Below, piece after piece: positions 1 to 8,735 of a stretch of DNA of 64,000 bases. The stretch spans positions 426,291 through 490,290 of the forward strand of contig RZUM01000005.1 in the NCBI GenBank assembly GCA_004193205.1, given 5' to 3'. Both the position numbers and the translations under genes were made by a program. The stretch comes from Gordonia sediminis (lineage in GTDB: Bacteria; Actinomycetota; Actinomycetes; Mycobacteriales; Mycobacteriaceae). How positions within the stretch are numbered: the first letter of the stretch is position 1; every line of letters begins with the position of its first letter. The notes under the pieces are model-generated. The model worked only from the letters and a program-made list of their open reading frames with translations, searched no databases and was not told the DNA's origin.

Positions 1-600
1 GAGCACCTGCGTCAGCAGCAGTGTGGTGAGTGGTGTCAGCGCGGCAGGTTTGACCACGACGGTGCAGCCGGCCGCCAGCGCGGGGGCGATCTTGCGGGTT
101 GCCATCGCCAGCGGGAAGTTCCACGGGGTGATCAGGAAGCAGGGACCCACGGGGTGTTGGGTCACGATCATCCGGCCGGTGCCTTCGGGATTGGCCCCGT
201 AGCGGCCCTGGATGCGGGTCGTTTCCTCGCTGAACCACCGCAGGAACTCGCTGCCGTAGGCGACCTCACCGCGTGCCTCGGCGAGCGGCTTGCCCATCTC
301 GAGGGTCATCAGCAGCGCGAAGTCCTCTTTGCGTTCCTGCACGAGATCGAAGGCGCGACGAAGGATGTCGGCGCGTTCGCGAGCCGGGGTGGCGGCCCAC
401 GACGTGGCGGCGGCGTCGGCGGCGTCCAGCGCAGCCAGGCCGTCCTCGGGTGTCGCGTCGGCGATCTCGGCGATCACCTCACCGGTGGCCGGGTTCGTGA
501 CGGCGAGCGTCGTACCGGAAGACGACGCGCGCCAGGTGCCGCCGATGAACAGACCGCGGGCAACGGTGTCGAGCAGATTCGTGTCCTGGGTGACGGTCAC
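1..600 (-). CDS. gabD: NAD(P)-dependent succinate-semialdehyde dehydrogenase-like aldehyde dehydrogenase (N-terminal part; cut by window edge)
   Basis: This is the first 200 residues of an aldehyde dehydrogenase; the catalytic Cys region lies beyond base 1. The translation begins [21 protein letters not shown] and contains the ALDH hallmarks [15 protein letters not shown] and [20 protein letters not shown], followed by [10 protein letters not shown]. These match GabD-type succinate-semialdehyde dehydrogenases. The GTG start at 600 overlaps the TGA of the upstream monooxygenase gene by 4 bp (GTGA), so the two are probably co-translated. HpaI, encoded nearby, releases succinate semialdehyde, so oxidation of that product to succinate is the likely role. 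Substrate is inferred, since ALDH families are hard to separate from an N-terminus alone. Confidence 0.85.
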   Translation of the reverse strand, partial: MTVTQDTNLLDTVARGLFIGGTWRASSSGTTLAVTNPATGEVIAEIADATPEDGLAALDAADAAATSWAATPARERADILRRAFDLVQERKEDFALLMTLEMGKPLAEARGEVAYGSEFLRWFSEETTRIQGRYGANPEGTGRMIVTQHPVGPCFLITPWNFPLAMATRKIAPALAAGCTVVVKPAALTPLTTLLLTQVL

Positions 601-2534
601 ACGGACTCCTTGGTGAGCGATGCGGCGGTGTGGGGAAGGAGGTTCTGCGCGAAGAAGGCGGTCAGCTCTGCGGTCGCGGACAGCGGAAGAACCTGCGCGA
701 CATACTGATCCGGTCGGACGACGACGACTGCGCCGCGCCGGTCGATGCCGCGCTCGGCGAAGATGTCGGCGCTCGGGTCGGTGGCATACACCTTCTCGTA
801 GTCGGTGACCGCGAACGGGCCGACCTTGGGCAGGAAGATCGACGGCACAGTACCGAGATCGACGCCGGTGTGATCCTGGCGATAGATCACCTTGACATCG
901 AAGATCGTGTCGAAGTCGGCGCCTTCGGGGGTGCAGCGGACGACCGGCGATTCGGGATCGCGCGCCAGCCAGTTCGCCCAGTCGTCGAGTGCAGAGACGT
1001 CCGGCGCCCCGGCGTTGTGGCTTGCGGCCGTATCCGCGGCGAAGGCGTAAATCCGCCACCGCCCGTCGGCGCGGTGATGGTGGCCGAGTTGCACCGGATT
1101 GGCGTCGGCGACCCGGACCACCGGCGCCGACTTGAACCGCTTGCCGATGGGGTAGCCGGATGCCAGGTCCTGATGGGTCTTCGCACCGATGATCATCGAC
1201 GGCTGGTACTCGGTCATGAAACCGGCCGGGAACTCGGCGGTCTTGACGTAGAAGTCCTCCAGCTCCGAGGGGGAGTCGAACTCCTCGGGGCGTTTGGCCA
1301 TCATCGACGACCACTCGCGGTCGAAGTCGATGAGGTTCTGCGCGATCACCTGGCGCTCGGCCGAGTAGGTCGCCAGCAGACTCTCGGGGCTACGGCCTTC
1401 GAGTACATGACCGAGCTTCCAACCGATGTTGAAGCCGTCCTGCATCGACACGTTCATGCCCTGGCCTGCCTTGGCGCTGTGCGTGTGGCACGCGTCGCCG
1501 GTGATGAACACGCGCGGCGTGCGGGTGCCCGCCTGCTCGACGGGGACGTCGTCGAAGCGGTCGGTAACGCGGTGGCCGACCTCGTAGACGCTGTGCCACG
1601 CCACGTTCTTCACGTCGAGGGTGTAGGGATGCAGGATCTCGTTGGCCTGCTTGATGATCTCGTCGATGCTCGTCTTGCGGATGTTGCCGTGGTCGTTCTC
1701 GGGCACTACCCCGAGATCGACATACATACGGAACAGGAAGCCGCCCTCGCGTGGGATGAGCAGGATACTCCCGCCGGAGCCCGATTGGATCGCGCACTTG
1801 GTGCGGATGTCGGGGAAGTCGGTCACCGCCAGGACGTCCATGACACCCCACGCGTGATTGGCCTTGTCCCCGTATGGAGTACACCCGATTGCGTCGCGGA
1901 CCCGGCTGCGCGCGCCGTCGGCGCCGACGACATAGCGGGCGCGGACCGTCCGGGTGGCCCCCTCGTTCGGGCCGACGACGTGCGTGAGCGTCACGGTGAC
2001 GGGATACTCGCCGTCCTGGTCGACCTCGAGGCCCGAGAACTCGTACCCGTAATCCGGGGTCATCCGGGTGGGGGAGTTGACCATGACCTCGGCGAAGTAG
2101 TCGAGAACGCGGGCCTGGTTGACGATGAGGTGGGGGAATTCGCTGATCCCGGTCGGGTCGTCCTCGGTCCGCGCGGCACGGACGATGCGCGAAGAATCGT
2201 TGGGATCCGGCTTCCAGAAGGCCATCTCGGTGATCCGATAGGCCTCGGCGATGATGCGCTCGGCGAACCCGAAGGCCTGGAACGTCTCGACACTGCGTGC
2301 CTGGATACCGTCGGCCTGGCCGATCGCCAGGCGGCCCGGGCGCCGTTCGACGATGCGCGTGGTGACGTTCGGGAACTGCGAGAGTTGGGCCGCGGTGATC
2401 ATGCCGGCGGGCCCGGTGCCGACGATGAGGACGTCGACCTCGTCGGGGAGTTCGTCCGGCCGGTCGATGCCCACGCCCGCGGCGGGTTGCACCCGCGGGT
2501 CACCGGAAACGTAACCGTGGTGATGGAACTGCAT
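597..2534 (-). CDS. FAD-dependent aromatic monooxygenase, MobA (3-hydroxybenzoate 4-monooxygenase)-like
   Basis: A 645-aa single-component flavoprotein hydroxylase. A GxGxxG dinucleotide motif (VLIVGTGPAGMITAAQL) lies near residue 35. The DG motif VVGADGARSRVRDAIG is near 205, and the GD motif RVFITGDACHTHSAKAGQG is near 355. A thioredoxin-like C-terminal domain ends with VVVRPDQYVAQVLPL, as in phenol-hydroxylase-type enzymes. The MQFHHHGY start and many internal stretches resemble MobA of Comamonas as I recall it. MobA para-hydroxylates 3-hydroxybenzoate. Beside a homoprotocatechuate pathway, para-hydroxylation of 3-hydroxyphenylacetate to 3,4-dihydroxyphenylacetate would fit, but this substrate is an inference. 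It is transcribed divergently from the FAH-RraA gene across a region with GntR-type palindromes. Confidence 0.88.
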   Translation of the reverse strand: MQFHHHGYVSGDPRVQPAAGVGIDRPDELPDEVDVLIVGTGPAGMITAAQLSQFPNVTTRIVERRPGRLAIGQADGIQARSVETFQAFGFAERIIAEAYRITEMAFWKPDPNDSSRIVRAARTEDDPTGISEFPHLIVNQARVLDYFAEVMVNSPTRMTPDYGYEFSGLEVDQDGEYPVTVTLTHVVGPNEGATRTVRARYVVGADGARSRVRDAIGCTPYGDKANHAWGVMDVLAVTDFPDIRTKCAIQSGSGGSILLIPREGGFLFRMYVDLGVVPENDHGNIRKTSIDEIIKQANEILHPYTLDVKNVAWHSVYEVGHRVTDRFDDVPVEQAGTRTPRVFITGDACHTHSAKAGQGMNVSMQDGFNIGWKLGHVLEGRSPESLLATYSAERQVIAQNLIDFDREWSSMMAKRPEEFDSPSELEDFYVKTAEFPAGFMTEYQPSMIIGAKTHQDLASGYPIGKRFKSAPVVRVADANPVQLGHHHRADGRWRIYAFAADTAASHNAGAPDVSALDDWANWLARDPESPVVRCTPEGADFDTIFDVKVIYRQDHTGVDLGTVPSIFLPKVGPFAVTDYEKVYATDPSADIFAERGIDRRGAVVVVRPDQYVAQVLPLSATAELTAFFAQNLLPHTAASLTKESV

Positions 2535-2667
2535 TGTTCAGACCCTCGTCATTCTCTGATCGGACTGGCTGATTGTTTGGCTCTATGGGCGGGGCTCGCG
2601 TGGTGGCGTCGGTCACCGAGGTGGAAATCGTGCGACCGGGGTCACTTGCAATCTGTGAGACCAAACA

Positions 2668-2708
2668 TATACGATCTCGTATACACGTTGCAAGATACGT
2701 TTTCGTAT
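2668..2708. promoter_or_regulatory. Pair of ATACG palindromes, probable GntR operator in a divergent promoter
   Basis: Two inverted repeats lie in the 201-bp gap between the divergent monooxygenase and FAH-RraA genes. The first (2668-2683) has perfect 7-bp arms TATACGA/TCGTATA around 2 bp. The second (2695-2708) has arms ATACG/CGTAT around four T. Their centres are 26 bp apart. AT-rich ATACGA-type palindromes are common targets of FCD-subfamily GntR regulators, and such a regulator is encoded at 4211-4924. Binding is inferred. The site is placed to control both transcription directions. Confidence 0.6.
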
Positions 2709-2735
2709 ACGATTACCGCCGACAAGGAGGACTGC

Positions 2736-4229
2736 ATGACGACCGAGTACGAGCCGGCAGTCGAGGCAAAGACTGTGGCCCTGAGCGGCAGGCCGGGGAA
2801 GATCATCGCAGTTCATCTCAGCTACGCGTCGCGAGCCGACCAGCGTGGACGCCGACCGGCACATCCGTCGTACTTCTTCAAACCGTCCAGCTCCGTAACG
2901 CAGAGCGGCTCCGTGATCGAACGTCCCGCAGGTACCGAATTGCTGGCCTTCGAGGGTGAGGTCGCGCTGGTCATCGGGAACCCGGCCCGCCGGGTCTCGA
3001 TGGACACCGCCTGGGACCATGTGGCCGCCGTGACCGCGGCGAACGATTTCGGGCTGTATGACCTGAGAGCCAATGACAAGGGTTCCAACGTGCGGTCCAA
3101 GGGTGGCGACGGTTTCACTCCGCTGGGTCCCGGACCGATCGATGCCCGCCTGGTCGATCCGGATGCACTCCGGCTGCGCACTTGGGTGAACGGCGTGTTG
3201 GCGCAGGAGGACACCACAAGCGAGATGATCTTCCCGCTGACCCAGCTGGTGGCAGATCTATCCCAACACTTCACGCTGGAAACGGGTGATGTGATCCTCA
3301 CCGGAACGCCGGCCGGTTCGTCGGTCGTCGTTCCCGGCGATGTCGTCGAGGTCGAGGTCGACGCGCCGACCGCAACCGGTGCCCCGACGTCGGGACGATT
3401 GGTCACGACCGTGGTCGCCGGCACCCGCGGATTCGACTCCGACCTGGGATCGCTACCGGCGGTGGACGACACCCAACGTGCCGAGGCGTGGGGATCGCGG
3501 GAGGCCGCAGGTCTCCCGGAAACCGCTGCACCGGCGCTCTCCGAGGAATTGCGCGACAAGCTGACACGGGTCCCCGTCGCCGGGCTCTCCGCGCAGCTGC
3601 GCAAACGGGGACTCAACAACGTCTCGATCGACGGTGTCCGCGCCCAGACCCGCGGCACCAAGATCGTCGGCACCGCCAAGACGCTCCGGTTCGTGCCCAA
3701 CCGCGAAGATCTGTTCGACTCCCACGGCGGTGGCTACAACGCGCAGAAACGGACCTTCGACGCGGTCGGTCCCGGCGAGGTCATCGTCATCGAGGCCCGC
3801 GGCGAAAAAGGCTCCGGCACGCTCGGTGACATCCTCGCCATCCGCGCCAAGACCCTTGGGGCGGAGGGCATCGTGACCGACGGAGGTGTCCGCGACTACG
3901 ATGCGGTCGCCGAGATCGGCTTGCCGGTGTTCACCGCGGGAGCACATCCTGCCGTTCTCGGTCGCAAGCACGTGCCCTGGGACTTCGACCTCACCATTGC
4001 GTGCGGCGGCGCCACCGTACAGCCCGGCGACATCATCGTCGGCGACGACGACGGCGTGATCGTCATCCCCCCGGCCATCGCCGACGAGGTCGCCGACGCG
4101 GCTCTCGAACAAGAGGAACAGGACGCGTGGGTTGCCGACCAGGTGGCCGCCGGACACCCCGTCGACGGATTGTTCCCCCCCAACGCCGAGTGGAAGGCGA
4201 GGTATCTCGCATGGCGCCACAATCATTGA
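2736..4229 (+). CDS. Fumarylacetoacetate hydrolase-family domain fused to an RraA-type aldolase/decarboxylase domain (HpaG-like role)
   Basis: A 497-aa two-domain protein. Residues about 1-255 form a FAH-superfamily domain with LLAFEGEVALVIG, NDFGLYDLRANDKGSN, GDGFTPLGP and TGDVILTGTPAG, as in HpaG-type decarboxylase/isomerases. Residues about 285-497 form an RraA-like domain with GTLGDILAIRAKTLGAEG followed by TDGGVRDYD, the signature of HMG/CHA aldolases and oxaloacetate decarboxylases. Classical HpaG instead has two FAH repeats. ATG 2736 has a strong AAGGAGG ribosome site at 2724-2730; an open frame upstream lacks coding character. The expected role is decarboxylation and isomerisation of 5-carboxymethyl-2-hydroxymuconate. 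What the RraA half does is unknown. It overlaps the GntR gene by 19 bp. Confidence 0.82.
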   Translation: MTTEYEPAVEAKTVALSGRPGKIIAVHLSYASRADQRGRRPAHPSYFFKPSSSVTQSGSVIERPAGTELLAFEGEVALVIGNPARRVSMDTAWDHVAAVTAANDFGLYDLRANDKGSNVRSKGGDGFTPLGPGPIDARLVDPDALRLRTWVNGVLAQEDTTSEMIFPLTQLVADLSQHFTLETGDVILTGTPAGSSVVVPGDVVEVEVDAPTATGAPTSGRLVTTVVAGTRGFDSDLGSLPAVDDTQRAEAWGSREAAGLPETAAPALSEELRDKLTRVPVAGLSAQLRKRGLNNVSIDGVRAQTRGTKIVGTAKTLRFVPNREDLFDSHGGGYNAQKRTFDAVGPGEVIVIEARGEKGSGTLGDILAIRAKTLGAEGIVTDGGVRDYDAVAEIGLPVFTAGAHPAVLGRKHVPWDFDLTIACGGATVQPGDIIVGDDDGVIVIPPAIADEVADAALEQEEQDAWVADQVAAGHPVDGLFPPNAEWKARYLAWRHNH

Positions 4230-4924
4230 GTGAGGACGTAGCGAATCAGCGACCAACACAAAGCAAGTCGCAGATCGCCTACCACTGGATCAAGGAGCGC
4301 ATCGCGCGGCAGGAGTACTCGCCGGGCTACCGTCTGGTGTTGAGCACCATCGCCAAGAGTCTCGACATGAGCGTCGTGCCCGTACGGGAGGCCATCCGGC
4401 AACTCGAGGCCGAGGGCCTCGTCACGTTCGAACGCAACGTGGGTGCGCAGGTGTCGATGGTCGACGACTCCCAGTACCGGCACAGCATGCAGGCCCTCTC
4501 GATCCTCGAGGGTGCAGCGACGGCACTGGCCGCACGCCGGCTCACCGAGGACGACCTGCGCAAAGCCCGTGACATCAACGAACGCATGATCGCCTCGCTC
4601 GACCATTTCGACCCGAGCCTGTTCACGGCCCTGAACCAGGAGTTCCACGCGACCCTGTACACCAGGTGCACCAATCCACGGATGATCACGCTCGTCGAGG
4701 CAGAGTGGGCGCGCCTGGGTCACCTGCGTGCCTCGACATTCTCCTTCGTTCCCGGACGCGCCCAGGAGTCGGTGCGCGAACACGAGAACATCGTGCGGCT
4801 CATCGAAATCGGTGCGCCGCTCGGCGAGATCGAAAAGGTGGCGCGGCGCCACCGCGCCGCGACCCTGGACGCCTATATGGTCCACGAACACCCCGACGAA
4901 ACGCTGGGTCTCCCGACCTACTGA
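4211..4924 (+). CDS. GntR-family (FCD) transcriptional regulator of the homoprotocatechuate cluster
   Basis: A 237-aa protein. The N-terminal winged helix-turn-helix (about residues 20-85) contains IKERIARQEYSPGYRL and PVREAIRQLEAEGLV, the classic GntR pattern. An all-helical FCD effector domain follows, with LNQEFHATLYTRCTNPRM and a C-terminal EHENIVRLIEIG stretch. ATG 4211 lies inside the end of the preceding gene (overlap to 4229), which points to translational coupling. FCD regulators usually repress aromatic or organic-acid catabolic operons and are relieved by a pathway intermediate. The palindromes at 2668-2708 are the likely operators. The effector is not evident. Confidence 0.9.
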   Translation: MAPQSLSEDVANQRPTQSKSQIAYHWIKERIARQEYSPGYRLVLSTIAKSLDMSVVPVREAIRQLEAEGLVTFERNVGAQVSMVDDSQYRHSMQALSILEGAATALAARRLTEDDLRKARDINERMIASLDHFDPSLFTALNQEFHATLYTRCTNPRMITLVEAEWARLGHLRASTFSFVPGRAQESVREHENIVRLIEIGAPLGEIEKVARRHRAATLDAYMVHEHPDETLGLPTY

Positions 4925-4954
4925 CCCTCCAGACCCTCGAGAAACGGAACACCC

Positions 4955-6472
4955 ATGACGAACACTGTGAGTTCAATCGCTGCCCAACATGTCCCCGCGG
5001 ACCTGCCGACACGCATCCAGCACTACATCGGCGGCAAGCTCGTCGACTCGATCGACGGCGACACCTTCGACGTCCTCGACCCGGTCTCCAACGAGACCTA
5101 CGTGCAGGCCGCGGCCGGTAAGAAGGCCGACATCGATCTGGCAGTCGCTGCTGCACGTACGGCCTTCACCGACGGGCCGTGGCCGACGATGCTGCCGCGT
5201 GAACGTTCCCGCATCCTGCACCGGATCGCCGACATCGTCGAGTCCCGCGACGCGCGACTGGCCGAACTCGAGTCCTTCGATTCGGGCCTGCCGATCACCC
5301 AGGCGCTCGGGCAGGCGCGTCGGGCAGCGGAGAATTTCCGGTTCTTCGCCGACCTGATCGTCGCGCAGGCCGACGACACCTACAAGGTGCCGGGTCGCCA
5401 GATCAACTACGTCAACCGCAAGCCGATCGGTGTGGCCGGTCTGATCACACCGTGGAACACGCCGTTCATGCTCGAGTCCTGGAAACTCGGCCCGGCGCTG
5501 GCCACCGGCAACACCGTGGTCCTCAAGCCGGCGGAGTTCACCCCGCTGTCGGCGTCGTTGTGGGCCGGGATCTTCGAGGAGGCCGGACTCCCCGAGGGGG
5601 TCTTCAACCTCGTCAACGGACTCGGTGAGGACGCAGGCGACGCGCTGGTGAAACACCCTGACGTGCCGCTGATCTCGTTCACCGGCGAGTCCAGCACCGG
5701 TCAGCTCATCTTCGGCAACGCCGCCCCGTTCCTCAAAGGGCTGTCGATGGAGCTGGGCGGCAAGAGTCCCGCCGTCGTCTTCGCCGACGCCGACCTCGAT
5801 GCCGCCGTCGACGCCACGATCTTCGGCGTGTTCTCCCTCAACGGCGAACGCTGCACAGCCGGAAGCCGCATCCTCGTCGAGCGGCCGATCTACGACGAGT
5901 TCGTGGAACGCTATGCAGCCCAGGCCAAGCGCGTGGTGGTGGGGTATCCGCACGACAAGAACACCGAGGTCGGTGCGCTCGTGCACCCCGAGCACTACGC
6001 GAAGGTCATGAGCTACGTCGAGATCGGCAAGACCGAAGGCCGGCTCGTCGCCGGCGGTGGCCGTCCCGAGGGTTTCGAGACCGGAAACTTCGTCGCTCCG
6101 ACGGTGTTCGCCGACGTCAAGCCGGACGCGCGCATCTTCCAGGAGGAGATCTTCGGACCCGTCGTCGCGATCACCCCGTTCGACACCGACGAAGAAGCCC
6201 TCGAACTGGCCAACGGTGTGAAGTACGGACTGGCCGCCTACATTTGGACCAACGATCTCAAGCGCGCCCACAACTTCTCGCAGGCCGTCGAGGCCGGCAT
6301 GGTGTGGCTGAACTCCAACAACGTCCGCGACCTGCGCACGCCGTTCGGTGGTGTGAAGGCGTCGGGTCTCGGGCACGAGGGCGGCTACCGGTCCATCGAC
6401 TTCTACACCGACCAGCAGGCCGTGCACATCACCCTCGGCAAGGTCCATAACCCGACCTTCGGCAAGCAGTAA
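4955..6472 (+). CDS. hpaE: 5-carboxymethyl-2-hydroxymuconate semialdehyde dehydrogenase
   Basis: A 505-aa aldehyde dehydrogenase of full family length. It carries GLITPWNTPFMLESWKLGPA, the cofactor-site motif SFTGESSTGQ, the general-base motif MELGGKSPAVVF, and the nucleophile in NGERCTAGSR. The sequence and its place directly before the ring-cleavage dioxygenase identify it as HpaE, which oxidises the dioxygenase product CHMS to 5-carboxymethyl-2-hydroxymuconate with NAD. It follows the GntR gene by 30 bp, so it is probably in the same transcript. The ATG at 4955 has only a weak ribosome site. Confidence 0.92.
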   Translation: MTNTVSSIAAQHVPADLPTRIQHYIGGKLVDSIDGDTFDVLDPVSNETYVQAAAGKKADIDLAVAAARTAFTDGPWPTMLPRERSRILHRIADIVESRDARLAELESFDSGLPITQALGQARRAAENFRFFADLIVAQADDTYKVPGRQINYVNRKPIGVAGLITPWNTPFMLESWKLGPALATGNTVVLKPAEFTPLSASLWAGIFEEAGLPEGVFNLVNGLGEDAGDALVKHPDVPLISFTGESSTGQLIFGNAAPFLKGLSMELGGKSPAVVFADADLDAAVDATIFGVFSLNGERCTAGSRILVERPIYDEFVERYAAQAKRVVVGYPHDKNTEVGALVHPEHYAKVMSYVEIGKTEGRLVAGGGRPEGFETGNFVAPTVFADVKPDARIFQEEIFGPVVAITPFDTDEEALELANGVKYGLAAYIWTNDLKRAHNFSQAVEAGMVWLNSNNVRDLRTPFGGVKASGLGHEGGYRSIDFYTDQQAVHITLGKVHNPTFGKQ

Positions 6473-6544
6473 GACACTCACCGCGGCGAAACCCGCGGAA
6501 CCTCCGACCCCGAATTTCACTCCCCCACAAGCAAGGACGCTGAC

Positions 6545-7708
6545 ATGACCAACCGCGAAGAGATGACCCTGACCTCGTCGGGCTACTATGTCTCGCAGGA
6601 AGCACCCATCCACTCCGACAACCCCGTCACCACGCCGCAGTCCTCGCCGCCCGATATCCTGCGCTGCGCGTACATGGAGATCGTCGTCACCGACCTCGCG
6701 GCGTCGCGCCAGTTCTATGTGGACGTGCTCGGCCTCTACGTCACCGAGGAGGACGACGAGGCGATCTACCTGCGATCGACCGAGGAGTTCATCCACCACA
6801 ACCTGGTGCTGCGCAAGGGCCCGGTCGCCGCTGTCGCCGCGTTCTCCTACCGTGTGCGCAGCCCCGAGGACCTCGACAAGGCGGTCGCGTTCTACAGCGA
6901 GATCGGCTGCCGTGTGGAACGCCGGGCGGAGGGTTTCGTCAAGGGCATCGGCGACTCGGTGCGCGTCGAGGACCCGCTCGGGTTCCCGTACGAGTTCTTC
7001 TACCAGACCGACCACGTGGAGCGGCTGTCGTGGCGCTACGACCTGCACACCCCGGGTGAGTTGGTGCGCCTGGACCACTTCAACCAGGTCACCCCGGACG
7101 TGCCCCGTGCCGTCCGGCACTACCAGGACCTCGGCTTCCGCGTGACCGAGGACATCCAGGACGAGAACGGCACCGTCTACGCCGCATGGATGCGCCGCAA
7201 GCCCACCGTGCACGACACCGCGACGACCGGAGGCGACGGACCGCGTATGCACCACGTCGCGTTCGCCACCCACGAGAAGCACAACATCCTCGCCATCTGC
7301 GACAAGTTGGGTGCGCTCCGCCGGTCGGATGCCATCGAACGCGGACCCGGCCGCCACGGTGTCTCCAACGCCTTCTACCTGTACCTGCGTGACCCCGATG
7401 GCCACCGCGTCGAGATCTACACCCAGGACTACTACACCGGTGACCCCGACAACCCGGTCGTCACCTGGGATGTCCACGACAATCAGCGCCGCGACTGGTG
7501 GGGCAACCCGGTGGTCCCCAGCTGGTACACCGAGGCCTCGCTCGTGCTGGACCTCGACGGCAACCCGCAGCCGGTGGTGGCCCGCACCGACGACTCGGAG
7601 ATGGCCGTGACCATCGGTGCCGACGGCTTCTCCTACACCCGCAAGGGCGACGACGAGGAGATGCCCGACTGGAAGAAGGGCGAGTACAAGCTCGGCGCCC
7701 AGCTGTAA
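6545..7708 (+). CDS. hpaD: 3,4-dihydroxyphenylacetate 2,3-dioxygenase (homoprotocatechuate extradiol dioxygenase)
   Basis: A 387-aa type I (vicinal oxygen chelate) extradiol dioxygenase. Two VOC modules are visible, about residues 38-155 and 172-300. Metal ligands expected from the family are present: His178 in RLDHFNQV, His236/237 in RMHHVAF, and Glu290 in GHRVEIYTQDYYTGDPDNP. The overall sequence resembles the Brevibacterium and Arthrobacter homoprotocatechuate dioxygenases (HPCD/MndD), which use Fe or Mn. It opens the aromatic ring between C2 and C3 to give the semialdehyde used by HpaE. It lies 72 bp after hpaE, in the same orientation. Confidence 0.93.
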   Translation: MTNREEMTLTSSGYYVSQEAPIHSDNPVTTPQSSPPDILRCAYMEIVVTDLAASRQFYVDVLGLYVTEEDDEAIYLRSTEEFIHHNLVLRKGPVAAVAAFSYRVRSPEDLDKAVAFYSEIGCRVERRAEGFVKGIGDSVRVEDPLGFPYEFFYQTDHVERLSWRYDLHTPGELVRLDHFNQVTPDVPRAVRHYQDLGFRVTEDIQDENGTVYAAWMRRKPTVHDTATTGGDGPRMHHVAFATHEKHNILAICDKLGALRRSDAIERGPGRHGVSNAFYLYLRDPDGHRVEIYTQDYYTGDPDNPVVTWDVHDNQRRDWWGNPVVPSWYTEASLVLDLDGNPQPVVARTDDSEMAVTIGADGFSYTRKGDDEEMPDWKKGEYKLGAQL

Positions 7709-7807
7709 CCGACATGGTGGCCTCGGTGGACTCCCTCGCCCACTCGACGAGTGGGGTCCACCCGTGGTCGCGAAAGCTGCCGAAAGGCGCTGGGACGCAA
7801 TCCTCCC

Positions 7808-7924
7808 GCTGGTCGAGTAGCAGCGTGCGAGCGGAGCGAGCCCGGTGCGTATCGAGGCCACTGGGCCGACGCGTATCCGCCGGATCGAGCTTGTCGAGAT
7901 CCGCCGGATCGAGCTTGTCGAGAT
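7808..7924 (+). repeat. Dispersed GGTCGAGTAG-type repeat followed by a 24-bp tandem duplication
   Basis: In the 238-bp gap between hpaD and hpaH, bases 7808-7860 form one copy of a dispersed element running from GGTCGAGTAG through GCGAGCGGAGCGAGC to GTATCGAGGCCA. Inverse-orientation copies occur at 17330-17606 and 30162-30263. A perfect tandem pair of a 24-bp unit (7877-7900 and 7901-7924, starting CCGCCGGATCGAGC) follows and ends 22 bp before the hpaH start. This separates hpaH-hpaI from hpaD more widely than other gaps in the cluster. Confidence 0.75.
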
Positions 7925-7946
7925 CGAAACCACTCACAAAGGAGCG

Positions 7947-8735
7947 ATGATGCTTCCCGCCCAGACCATCACCGACATCGCCGACGAGCTGGCGGCGGCC
8001 GAACGTGACCGCACCATGGTGCCGCTGTTGACAGCGCGATATCCGGACATGACCGTCGAGGACTCGTACGGAGTGCAGAACGAATGGCGCCGTCGCGGAA
8101 TCGAATCCGGCCGTCGACCCGTCGGCCGCAAGATCGGGCTCACCAGCAAGGTGATGCAGGCCGCGACCGGGATCACCGAACCCGACTACGGGGCGATCTT
8201 CGACGACATGGTGTTCGAGAACGGATCGGTCATCGAGCACGGTCGGTTCTCGAACGTCCGCATCGAGGTCGAGTTGGCATTCGTGCTCGCCGAGCCGCTC
8301 AAGGGTCCGAATGTGACGGTGTTCGATGTGCTACGGGCCACCGACTATGTGGTGCCGGCGCTCGAGATTCTCAGTTCACGGATCGAGATGGCCGGACGCA
8401 CAATCGTCGACACCATCAGCGACAACGCCGCCATGGGCGGGATGGTCTACGGCGGAAACCCGAAGAAGGTCAACGAGATCGACCTGCGCTGGGTGGCTGC
8501 GCTGCTCTACCGCAACGAGACCATCGAAGAGTCCGGGGTGGCGGCCGCGGTGCTCAACCATCCCGCCACCGGTGTCGCCTGGCTGGCCAACAAACTCGCA
8601 CAACATGGTGATCGACTCGAGGCGGGAGAGATCGTGCTCGCCGGTTCGTTCACCCGCCCGATGTGGGTGGAGAAGGGCGACACCGTGCTCGCCGACTACG
8701 GGCCGATGGGTACGGTGTCATGTCGATTCGTCTGA
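7947..8735 (+). CDS. hpaH: 2-oxo-hept-3-ene-1,7-dioate hydratase
   Basis: A 262-aa member of the hydratase/decarboxylase branch of the FAH superfamily (MhpD/HpaH type). Family stretches include [43 protein letters not shown], and the C-terminal [21 protein letters not shown]. It adds water to 2-oxo-hept-3-ene-1,7-dioate to give the substrate of HpaI. ATG 7947 is chosen because AAAGGAG at 7938-7944 lies just before it; a second ATG at 7950 is possible. The frame stays open upstream through the repeat, which I treat as non-coding. Its 3' end overlaps hpaI by 16 bp. Confidence 0.9.
   Translation: MMLPAQTITDIADELAAAERDRTMVPLLTARYPDMTVEDSYGVQNEWRRRGIESGRRPVGRKIGLTSKVMQAATGITEPDYGAIFDDMVFENGSVIEHGRFSNVRIEVELAFVLAEPLKGPNVTVFDVLRATDYVVPALEILSSRIEMAGRTIVDTISDNAAMGGMVYGGNPKKVNEIDLRWVAALLYRNETIEESGVAAAVLNHPATGVAWLANKLAQHGDRLEAGEIVLAGSFTRPMWVEKGDTVLADYGPMGTVSCRFV

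Noticed and set aside
630-2735. Open frame of 702 codons running rightward into the FAH-RraA gene
   Set aside because: It is antisense to the monooxygenase gene, has no family similarity, and the strong ribosome site and ATG at 2736 mark the real start.
4973-7933. 986-codon leftward open frame
   Set aside because: It mirrors hpaE and hpaD on the opposite strand; Val/Asp/Arg-rich low-complexity translation typical of high-GC antisense frames.
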